Positions 57,705-64,000 of a stretch of 64,000 nt of DNA are shown here, in pieces; position 1 is the stretch's first letter, and every line of letters starts with the position of its first letter. The stretch comes from Zeimonas sp003577305 (lineage in GTDB: Bacteria; Pseudomonadota; Gammaproteobacteria; Burkholderiales; Burkholderiaceae_E). Both the position numbers and the translations under genes were made by a program. The stretch spans positions 1 to 64,000 of the forward strand of contig SZOX01000017.1 of assembly GCA_030263385.1 (NCBI GenBank), given 5' to 3'. The notes beneath the pieces are model-generated. The model was not told where the DNA came from. It saw only the letters and a list, made by a program, of their open reading frames with translations, and did no database searches.

Positions 57705-58502
57705 ATGGACACGCAGACCGGTGAACCGCGCGCGCTCGACGGCGAGATCGAGCGCCTGGTGGCGGCGGCGGGCGACGCGCTCACCGACGAGATGGTCGGG
57801 CGCCTCGCGGGCACCGCGGCCGACGCGGCCGAACTGATGGACCAGATCGCCCGGGCAGGGCTCGCCCGGGCGATTCCGGCGCTCGCGCAGATGGCGCACA
57901 ACGGCGACCTCGAGCGCCTGGGCCAGCTCGCGCGCGTCTACAGCTCGGCGCAGGACTCGCTCACCGACGAGATGGTCGGGCGTCTGTCGGCCACGATCGG
58001 CGACGGGCTGGCGCTGATGGACCAGGTCAACCGCGCCGGCCTCGACCGCGCGATTCCCGCGCTGGCCGAGATGGTGCACAACGGCGACCTGCAGCGGCTG
58101 GTGAAGCTCGCGCGCGTCTACGGCTCGGCCGAGGACGCGCTCACCGACGAGATGGTCGGGCGGCTCACCGAAACGGTGGGCAATGGCCTGTCGCTGCTCG
58201 ACCGCTTCGCACGCGGCGGCGCCGACCGGGTGATCGGCATCCTCGAGCGGCTGGAGAGCTCGGGCGCGCTGCAGAAGCTCTCGGAGACGCTGCCCGAGCT
58301 GACGGAGCGGATGTCGCGCATCCAGTCGATGCTCGGGGCAGTGGAGTCGGCGGCCGAGCGCACCCGCAGGCTGCCGCGCGCGCGCGGGGGCCTTGGCGGA
58401 CTGTGGGAGTTGATGCGCGACCCCGAGGCGCAGGAGACGCTGCGCTTCCTGCTCGCGGTGGGCAAGGAGTTGCGCGGCACGCTGGCGGCGCCCCCGCGCT
58501 GA
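57705..58502 (+). CDS. DUF1641-type protein with three tandem 60-residue repeats
   Basis: 265 residues. Three repeats begin L-T-D-E-M-V-G-R-L at about residues 26, 86 and 146. The first two also share M-D-Q, R-A-I-P-A-L-A and H-N-G-D-L; the third keeps a weaker R-V-I-G-I-L-E. The C-terminal ~70 residues include L-W-E-L-M-R-D-P-E-A-Q-E-T-L-R-F-L-L, the DUF1641 core. Mostly helical, soluble. DUF1641 proteins accompany SQR-like and formate dehydrogenase-like modules, possibly as membrane-associated partners. Last gene of the sulfur operon. Confidence 0.85.
   Translation: MDTQTGEPRALDGEIERLVAAAGDALTDEMVGRLAGTAADAAELMDQIARAGLARAIPALAQMAHNGDLERLGQLARVYSSAQDSLTDEMVGRLSATIGDGLALMDQVNRAGLDRAIPALAEMVHNGDLQRLVKLARVYGSAEDALTDEMVGRLTETVGNGLSLLDRFARGGADRVIGILERLESSGALQKLSETLPELTERMSRIQSMLGAVESAAERTRRLPRARGGLGGLWELMRDPEAQETLRFLLAVGKELRGTLAAPPR
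57781..58320 (+). repeat. three tandem 180-bp units inside the DUF1641 gene
   Basis: The string TCACCGACGAGATGGTCGGG starts at exactly 57781, 57961 and 58141, so the period is 180 bp. The first two units are similar over their whole length; the third diverges in its second half. The near-identity at DNA level points to recent duplication or gene conversion. Confidence 0.9.
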
Positions 58503-58508
58503 CCCGGT

Positions 58509-59399
58509 TCAGGGCTTGCGCCGGTAGATCACCCAGTACACCAGCGCCACCAGCACGCTGCCGCCCAGCAGGTTGCCGGCGATCACCGGCACCAGGTTGC
58601 CGGCCATTGCGGGCCACCCGAGCACGTCGGCTCCGGGTAGCGCGCGCAGTGTCGGGTCGGCCGCCAGCAGGAAGATCGCCAGCGGAAAGAAGAACATGTT
58701 GGCGATCGAGTGCTCGAAGCCGAGCGCCACGAAGGCGGCGATCGGCGGAACGATCGCGACCGACTTGTCGACCACGCTGCGCCCCGCGGCGGCCATCCAG
58801 ACCGCGAGGCACACCAGCACGTTGCACAGCGCGCCGCGAGCGAAGGCGACGTCCCAGGGCAGCGCGGCCTTCGCCGCGGCGACCTCGACCGCCTTCTTCG
58901 CGACCAGCCCGCCGTTCAGCGAGCCGGTGTCGGCCAGCAGCACCAGCACCGCGAGGCCGGTGGCGCCGGCGAGGTTGCCCAGGCACACGACGAACCAGTT
59001 GCGCAGCAACTCGCGCGTGCCGACCTTCCCTTCGGCCCAGGCCATCGCCAGCAGGTTGTTGCCGGTGAACAGTTCGGCGCCGGCCACCACGACCAGGATC
59101 AGCCCGAGCGAGAACACCACGCCGCCGAGCACGCGCGAGGTTGCGAACGACAGCGTCGGATCGCTCGCCACCAGCAGGAACGCGATCGATCCGAGGCCGA
59201 CGAAGGCGCCGGCCAGCAAGGCCAGCATCGACATCGAGCGCAACGGCAGCCGCGCCTTGACCACGCCGATGGTTTCGATGCGCGCGGCGACTTCGTGCGG
59301 CGAGAACGCGTCGGAGCCGAAGATCTCGCCGGCCATCAGCGGGAATCCGGGCGGGCGTGCGGCGGGGACGGTGGGTGCGATCGCTGGCGCATCGCGCAA
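58509..59399 (-). CDS. formate/nitrite transporter family channel (FNT)
   Basis: 296 residues with six hydrophobic segments: G-A-F-V-G-L-G-S, G-A-E-L-F-T-G-N-N-L-L, N-W-F-V-V-C-L-G-N-L, C-N-V-L-V-C-L-A-V-W-M, G-F-E-H-S-I-A-N-M-F-F-F-P. These are the pore-lining motifs of the FocA/NirC pentameric channels, with the central His in F-E-H-S. It would move formate, nitrite or hydrosulfide across the membrane. It converges with the sulfur operon, so an HSC-type hydrosulfide channel role is possible. Confidence 0.92.
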   Translation of the reverse strand: MRDAPAIAPTVPAARPPGFPLMAGEIFGSDAFSPHEVAARIETIGVVKARLPLRSMSMLALLAGAFVGLGSIAFLLVASDPTLSFATSRVLGGVVFSLGLILVVVAGAELFTGNNLLAMAWAEGKVGTRELLRNWFVVCLGNLAGATGLAVLVLLADTGSLNGGLVAKKAVEVAAAKAALPWDVAFARGALCNVLVCLAVWMAAAGRSVVDKSVAIVPPIAAFVALGFEHSIANMFFFPLAIFLLAADPTLRALPGADVLGWPAMAGNLVPVIAGNLLGGSVLVALVYWVIYRRKP

Positions 59400-59490
59400 G
59401 CTTACGCGATCGGCGCCGCCGGGCGGGTGCCGGCGCTGCGCTGCAGATCGCGACTGCCGCGACGCAATATGTGCGTCGCAACATTTCTAA

Positions 59491-59574
59491 AAAGATCTAC
59501 AAAGCGTCGATCTTTGATTCAGATCAAGGATCCGGGGGTGCCTGTGGCTCAATTATGTATTCCGGTACCGGAAT
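59491..59574 (+). promoter_or_regulatory. FNR-type box and palindromes in the bzd promoter
   Basis: TTGAT-tcag-ATCAA (59514-59527) is a perfect FNR/CRP-type anaerobic activator site. The -10-like AATTAT (59551-59556) would put it at -41.5 from a start near 59562, the class II position. AAAGATC/GATCTTT (59491-59497, 59509-59515) form another inverted repeat. A perfect 16-bp palindrome ATTCCGGTACCGGAAT (59559-59574) overlaps the start site and suits a repressor. In Azoarcus the bzd promoter is driven by an FNR homologue and a repressor, BzdR. Confidence 0.8.
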
Positions 59575-59602
59575 GCGTATTTTGACCTGCGAGGAGAAAG
59601 CG

Positions 59603-60725
59603 ATGGCGACCGAATCCCCCCACGTGACCGAGGCCGGTCTCGACGAGATCCTCGAGTACTGCAACACGCTGCGCCAGGCGCCGATCCCCGCCGACGATGC
59701 GCTGCCGGAGGGATTCACCGGCACCATCGGGCACTTCCCGGTCTACTTCCCCGAGGAGATCGCGCACTCCGCGGGCCTGCTGCCGGTGGGCATCCTGGGC
59801 GGCGGCAACAAGCTCGAACTGAAGCACGCCGACGCCCACATGGGCTCGTTCATCTGCTCGATCTGCCGCTCGACCACCGAGATGGGTCTGAACGGCGCGC
59901 TGGCCAACCTGTCGGGTTTCGTCACGCACCCGATCTGCGACGCTGCCAAGCACCTGGGAGGCATCTGGGCGCGCAACTTCCCCGAGCAGCTCGCGCAGAT
60001 CCTGTACCTGCCGCAGAACGCGAACACGCCGGGAGCGGTGCGCTACGTCGCCGCCGAATACCAGCGGCTGCGCGCCGAAATGGAGAAGAAGGCCGGCCGC
60101 ACCGCCGACGACGAGAGCCTGCGCGCGAGCATCCGGGCCTACAACCGCAACCGGCGGCTGCTGCGCGAGCTCTATGCGATCCGGCGCGACGAGCCCTGGA
60201 AACTGAGCTGCACCGAGTCGTACCTGCTGCTGCGCGCGCGCACGCGCATTTCCTGCGAAGAGCACACCGCGCTGCTCGAGAGCGCGATCGCCGGAATCCG
60301 CGCGCGCAACCGCCAGGCGCAGGACAAGCCGCGCGTGGTGTTCGTCGGCGGTTTCTGCGAGCAGCCGCCGCTCGAGATGCTCGAGGCGATCGACGACAAC
60401 TGCTACGTGGTCGACGACGACCTGCTCGCTCGCCGAGAGCTTCATCGAGCGCTCGGCCGCCAGTCCGGTGCAGCACGACGAGCGCAAGAGCAAGGAAGGC
60501 TACCTGATGGACATGATCGCGTCGAGCAAGGCCGACGCCGCGATCGTCACCGCCGCGAAGTTCTGCGAACCCGGCCTGGACGAGCAGGTCGCCTGGTCCA
60601 AGCACCTCGACCAGGTGGGCGTGCAGTACCTGGTTCTCGAGTTCGAGGAAAAGATGACCTCGTTCGAGCAGATGGCGATGCAGCTCGAAACCTTCGCCGA
60701 GTCGCTGCTGTTCGCCACCGCCTGA
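59603..60725 (+). pseudogene. bzdN: benzoyl-CoA reductase subunit (BzdN/BcrC-like), frameshifted
   Basis: The ATG at 59603 with GAGGAG upstream begins a BcrC/BzdN-like subunit: C-S-I-C-R-S-T, H-P-I-C-D, G-G-F-C-E-Q-P-P-L-E. The frame is normal to C-Y-V-V-D-D-D-L-L (about residue 276, nt ~60430). Then the expected L-A-E-S-F-I-E-R-S continues in a different frame, through A-A-K-F-C-E-P-G-L and F-E-E-K-M-T-S-F-E-Q-M to 60725. About 20 residues usually found between D-D-D-L-L and L-A-E-S-F are missing, so a deletion of size 3n+2 at the CTCGCTCG repeat is likely. The other subunits are intact, so this is either a real inactivating mutation or an assembly error. Confidence 0.8.
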
Positions 60726-60738
60726 CCGGAGACACGAG

Positions 60739-62103
60739 ATGACCACAGCCACCGTCGAGAAACCCGCCGCGGGCGCCGCGGCAGCGCCCGCCGGCGCCGA
60801 ATTCAACGCGCACCTCGAAGGCCAGCAGATGATGAAGGCCTGGTACGCGAACCTGGGGCTCGCGCGCGAGCGCGGGCAGAACGTCGCGAACGTGTTCGTG
60901 ATGGGCAACGCGGTCGAGATCCTGCGCACCTTCGACTTCCAGCTGGTGTTCCCCGAGATCAACTCGCTGCAGACCGGCGTGCGCAAGGTCTCCGAGGAAT
61001 ACCTGCGCGACTCCGAGGACTACGGCTACTCGCCCGACGTGTGCTCGTACGTGAAGGCCGACGTCGGCCTGATCCTGCGCGAGCAGAAGCACCCGGCAGG
61101 CACCATTCCGAAGGCCGACATCGCGATCGCCTCGAACATGTGCAGCACCTTCATCAAGTGGGGCGAGATCTGGGAGCGCATGCTCAAGACGCCCACTTTC
61201 GTGCTCGACCTGCCCGGCCAGCGCGGCGGCAACTGGCAGGTGCGTCCCGGCGACGCGCAGCACATGGCCGATGCGCAATGGGTCGAGGCGCAGTTTCGCG
61301 ACCTGATCTCGCGCTGCGAGAAGATCACCGGACGGCGCTTCGACATGGACCGCCTCGCCGAGGTGCAGGATCGCGTGAACCGCATGGTGTTCCACTGGAA
61401 CAACGTGATGGCGCTCAATCGCACCTGCCCGGCCCCGTACAACGCGATGCTCGACGGCCTCACCTACATCGGCATCATGAACGTCTACCGGGGCACCGAA
61501 GAAGGCGTCGACTACATGCGCCGCCTCGAGGAGCAGTTGCGCGCGAAAGTCGCGCGCGGCGAGGGCCGGGTCGCCGAGGAGCGCTTCCGGCTGCTGTTCT
61601 CGGGCACGCCCTGCTACGTGTCGATGCGCCGGCTGGTCGAGCTGTTCGAGAGCTGGGGCGGGGTGTTCGCCTACTCCGACTACCTCACCTTCGCCGCCGG
61701 CGGAATGGACGCCGGCGAGATGGTCTACGACACCTCGCGGCCGCTCGAGAGCCTGGCCGAAATCACGGCGCTGGCGGCGCAGCGCGGCCTGTCGAACCAG
61801 TTCTTCGCGCACGAGCGGCTCGCCCAGCAGCTGCGTGACTACGACGTCGACGGCATCGTGTTCCACGGCATCAAGAGCTGCCGTTTCGTCTCCTCGGGCA
61901 TGGCCGACACGCGCAACTACCTCAACAAGCGGCTGAACATCCCGAGCCTGTACATCGAATCCGACCTGATCGATCCGCGCTACTGGTCCGACGCGCAGAT
62001 CAAGAACCGCGTCGACGCGTTCTTCGAGTCGCTGCAGCAGCGCGGCGGCGCGGCGCCCGCACCCGGCAGGCACGCCGACATCACGAGGGAGGCCCGGTCA
62101 TGA
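60739..62103 (+). CDS. bzdO: benzoyl-CoA reductase subunit (BzdO/BcrB-like)
   Basis: 454 residues, the largest of the four subunits: V-F-P-E-I-N-S-L-Q-T, C-S-Y-V-K-A-D-V-G, I-A-S-N-M-C-S-T-F, C-P-A-P-Y-N-A-M-L and late F-H-G-I-K-S-C-R-F. The Cys residues are candidate ligands for the catalytic iron-sulfur cluster. With BzdN it forms the active-site half of the ATP-dependent reductase that dearomatises benzoyl-CoA. Order N-O-P-Q-M matches the Azoarcus bzd operon. 13 bp after bzdN, ATGA overlap with bzdP. Confidence 0.9.
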   Translation: MTTATVEKPAAGAAAAPAGAEFNAHLEGQQMMKAWYANLGLARERGQNVANVFVMGNAVEILRTFDFQLVFPEINSLQTGVRKVSEEYLRDSEDYGYSPDVCSYVKADVGLILREQKHPAGTIPKADIAIASNMCSTFIKWGEIWERMLKTPTFVLDLPGQRGGNWQVRPGDAQHMADAQWVEAQFRDLISRCEKITGRRFDMDRLAEVQDRVNRMVFHWNNVMALNRTCPAPYNAMLDGLTYIGIMNVYRGTEEGVDYMRRLEEQLRAKVARGEGRVAEERFRLLFSGTPCYVSMRRLVELFESWGGVFAYSDYLTFAAGGMDAGEMVYDTSRPLESLAEITALAAQRGLSNQFFAHERLAQQLRDYDVDGIVFHGIKSCRFVSSGMADTRNYLNKRLNIPSLYIESDLIDPRYWSDAQIKNRVDAFFESLQQRGGAAPAPGRHADITREARS

Positions 62104-62912
62104 GATACGTCGGCGGAGTCGACGTTGGATCGACGCAGACCAAGGCGGTGATCCTCGACGAGAACGGCAAGGTGGTCGGGCGCGCGCTGCTCGACATGGA
62201 AACCAGCATGGTGACGATCGCGCAGGACGCGTTCAAGGCGGCGCTGGCCGACGCCGGCATCGAGGAGGCGCAGGTGGCGCGGGTGGCCAGCACCGGCTAT
62301 GGCCGCTACAACGTTTCGTTCGGCCACGAGCAGGTGACCGAGATCAGCTGCCACGCGCGCGGCGCGGTGGCACTGTTCCCGGGCACGCGCACGGTGATCG
62401 ACATCGGCGGCCAGGACACCAAGGCGATCGCGGTCAAGCCCGACGGGCAGGTGGCCGACTTCACGATGAACGACAAGTGCGCGGCAGGCACCGGGCGCTT
62501 CCTGGGCGCGGCCTCCTACGCACTCGAGATGTCGCTCGGCGAGCTCGGTCCGCTCGCGCTGCAGTCGCAGAACCCGGTGCGCATCACCACCACCTGCACC
62601 GTGTTCGCCGAGTCGGAGATCATCAGCCACCTCGCCAAGGGCATCCTGCCCGAGGACGTGCTGATGGGCGTGCACCAGGCGATCACCAGCCGCTGCGTGT
62701 CGCTCGCGCGGCGCGTCGGCGTGCATTCGGAAGTGACCTTCACCGGGGGCGTCAGCCGCAACGTGGCGATGGTCAAGCTGATCGAGGAGGCGGTGGGCAT
62801 GAAGATCAACGTGAGCCCCGACGCGCACTTCTGCGGCGCGCTCGGCGCGGCGCTGGTCGCCCGCGAGCACGCCTTCGGAACCGCCGGCCTGCCGGCCGAA
62901 GCGCTGGCGTAG
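62100..62912 (+). CDS. bzdP: benzoyl-CoA reductase ATPase subunit (BzdP-like)
   Basis: 270 residues of the ASKHA/BcrAD-type ATPase fold: G-V-D-V-G-S-T-Q-T-K-A (phosphate 1), I-D-I-G-G-Q-D-T-K-A, M-N-D-K-C-A-A-G-T-G-R and C-T-V-F-A-E-S-E, where two Cys coordinate the [4Fe-4S] bridging the ATPase dimer. It couples ATP hydrolysis to electron transfer. The start overlaps bzdO by ATGA; bzdQ follows 9 bp later. Assignment to P rather than Q rests on order. Confidence 0.9.
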   Translation: MRYVGGVDVGSTQTKAVILDENGKVVGRALLDMETSMVTIAQDAFKAALADAGIEEAQVARVASTGYGRYNVSFGHEQVTEISCHARGAVALFPGTRTVIDIGGQDTKAIAVKPDGQVADFTMNDKCAAGTGRFLGAASYALEMSLGELGPLALQSQNPVRITTTCTVFAESEIISHLAKGILPEDVLMGVHQAITSRCVSLARRVGVHSEVTFTGGVSRNVAMVKLIEEAVGMKINVSPDAHFCGALGAALVAREHAFGTAGLPAEALA

Positions 62913-62921
62913 GAGGATCAA

Positions 62922-63893
62922 ATGCTCTACGTTGCTGGACTCGACATCGGATCGACCTACACCAAGGCGATCGCGCTCGACAGCGAGCGCAAGGTGGTGG
63001 GCACCGCGGTGCGGCGCACCGGCTTCAAGCTCGCGCAGGCCTCCGAGGCGGTCTTCGAAGACCTGCTGAAGAACTGCGGCCTGGAGCGTTCGCAGGTGGT
63101 CTACGTGGGCGCCACCGGCTACGGTCGCTACACCGTGCCGTTTCGCCACGCGCAGATGACCGAGCTCACCGCGCACGCGCAGGCGGCGGTGCACCTGTTT
63201 CCCGACACCCGCACCATCCTCGACATCGGCGGGCAGGACATCAAGGCGATCAAGGTCGACGGGGGCGGGCGCGTGAAGGCGTTCCGTCTGAACGACAAGT
63301 GTGCCGCCGGCACCGGGGCGTTTCTCGAGAAGACCGCCCGCTACCTGGGCCTGACCACCGAGGACATCGGCCCCTACGCGATGCGCGCGACCTCGCCCAA
63401 GGCGATCAGCAGCGTGTGCGCGGTGTTCGCCGAATCCGAGGTGATCAACCACCTGTCCAACGGCATCGCGGCCGAGGACATCATGATGGGCGCGATGATC
63501 TCGCTCGGCGGGCGCGCGATCCAGCTGATGCGCCGCGTGGGCCTGGAGCCGGGCTACATGCTCACCGGCGGAATGACGCGCAACGAGGCGATGGTCGCCG
63601 CGCTCGAGAAGGCGCTGGGCGACAGCTTCCACGTCGCGCCCAACGGACTGGGGCAGCTGAACGGCGCCTACGGCGCGGCCTACCTGGGGCTGCGGCGCGT
63701 CGAGAAGCTGCTGGCCGAAGGCAAGCCGATTCCGCCCACCGCCGCGCAGCAGGGGCAGTCGACGGCCAAGGCGGTGCGCCGCTGGTCGGCGATGGCGGCC
63801 ACCCGCAAGCGCTTCGAACCGTGCCACAGCGGGGACGGATGCACGGTGCACGCCAAACGTCCTGCCGACGCGGCCGCGCAGGCTGCCGCCTGA
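62922..63893 (+). CDS. bzdQ: benzoyl-CoA reductase ATPase subunit (BzdQ-like)
   Basis: 323 residues, the second ASKHA ATPase: G-L-D-I-G-S-T-Y-T-K-A, L-D-I-G-G-Q-D-I-K-A, N-D-K-C-A-A-G-T-G-A-F and V-C-A-V-F-A-E-S-E. It has a longer C-terminal tail than BzdP with C-H-S-G-D-G-C. It pairs with BzdP around a shared [4Fe-4S] cluster. AGGAGG precedes the start. Confidence 0.9.
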   Translation: MLYVAGLDIGSTYTKAIALDSERKVVGTAVRRTGFKLAQASEAVFEDLLKNCGLERSQVVYVGATGYGRYTVPFRHAQMTELTAHAQAAVHLFPDTRTILDIGGQDIKAIKVDGGGRVKAFRLNDKCAAGTGAFLEKTARYLGLTTEDIGPYAMRATSPKAISSVCAVFAESEVINHLSNGIAAEDIMMGAMISLGGRAIQLMRRVGLEPGYMLTGGMTRNEAMVAALEKALGDSFHVAPNGLGQLNGAYGAAYLGLRRVEKLLAEGKPIPPTAAQQGQSTAKAVRRWSAMAATRKRFEPCHSGDGCTVHAKRPADAAAQAAA

Positions 63894-63951
63894 CGGTCAC
63901 GACCGGCGATCGCACGCCCCCGGATCGACAGCAACACTCACGGAGGTTGCC

Positions 63952-64000
63952 ATGACCTACGTCGTCACCGAAGCCTGCATCAACTGCAAGCACACCGACT
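63952..64000 (+). CDS. bzdM: ferredoxin (BzdM-like), start only
   Basis: Only 16 codons lie in the window: M-T-Y-V-V-T-E-A-C-I-N-C-K-H-T-D, the N-terminus of a 7Fe/8Fe ferredoxin with the C-x-x-C start of its first cluster motif. GGAGG lies 6 bp upstream. In Azoarcus the ferredoxin gene bzdM follows bzdQ and donates electrons to the reductase. The gene runs past the end. Confidence 0.8.
   Translation, partial: MTYVVTEACINCKHTD

Noticed and set aside
1..64000. CRISPR arrays, tRNA genes, insertion sequences, integrases
   Set aside because: I looked for regularly spaced repeats, tRNA-like cloverleaf landmarks and transposase motifs and found none that hold up.

Overview
The window reads as chromosome of a high-G+C betaproteobacterium, most likely Burkholderiales or Rhodocyclales. 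This is an inference from the MetX/MetW pair behind a SAM-II-type riboswitch, a fused IcmF mutase, a cNOR-type nitric oxide reductase and a bzd-type (class I, ATP-dependent) benzoyl-CoA reductase operon downstream of a perfect FNR-type box. The last points suggest a facultative anaerobe able to denitrify and to degrade aromatics without oxygen. I saw no tRNA, rRNA, CRISPR array, integrase or transposase.

Layout. (1) 1-5.2 kb is an accessory segment of visibly lower G+C: a HIT/PLD/SF2-helicase/DUF3427 protein whose HIT domain is broken by an in-frame stop, an overlapping ADP-ribosyltransferase-fold gene, a tiny cysteine-rich peptide gene, a decayed thioesterase copy and a small unknown gene. 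(2) 5.2-9.9 kb is an EmrAB-type tripartite drug efflux operon with its MarR repressor and a clear promoter/operator. (3) 10-14.3 kb is accessory again: an intact thioesterase, a NERD membrane protein coupled to a cold-shock/Excalibur protein, a TumE/TumA toxin-antitoxin pair and a RelE/HigA-type pair. (4) 14.3-19.1 kb is a four-gene operon on the minus strand: MoxR ATPase, an unknown protein, a DUF2201-type metallopeptidase/VWA protein and a divergent S-adenosylmethionine synthetase. It is the best candidate for an undescribed multi-gene system. (5) 19.3-22.4 kb holds gene debris and small stress genes. (6) 22.5-30 kb is a branched-chain-type ABC importer with an amidase, a ureidoglycolate-lyase-like gene and a divergent GntR regulator. 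(7) 30-35.6 kb is mixed housekeeping plus a Phd/VapC locus with a truncated toxin. (8) 35.7-39.1 kb has two riboswitch-controlled genes or operons: TPP riboswitch with cytX, and SAM-II with metXW. (9) 39.1-43.1 kb is a tight operon of RuBisCO-like protein, cupin, enoyl-CoA hydratase, PQQ-type sugar dehydrogenase and a GNAT protein. (10) 43.1-47.8 kb is one giant secreted Rhs protein ending in a DUF2235 lipase-like domain. (11) 48-52.5 kb has a flavin reductase, icmF behind a perfect inverted repeat, and a second VapBC locus with an internally deleted toxin. (12) 52.5-64 kb is anaerobic metabolism: norCB with an extra heme domain, a DsrE/TusA/SQR-like/DUF1641 sulfur cluster, a formate/nitrite channel and bzdNOPQM running off the window.

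Themes. Several loci are eroded in a recognisable way: the HIT domain, one thioesterase copy, both VapC toxins, a BrkB/YihY fragment and the frameshifted bzdN. In several autoregulated operons (marR, tumE, relE-like, phd-like) the predicted transcription start falls within a few bases of the start codon, with an inverted repeat over the promoter. Sulfur and methionine chemistry recurs: a MetK paralogue, metXW, a possible methylthio-salvage RuBisCO-like/cupin pair, and TusA/DsrE.
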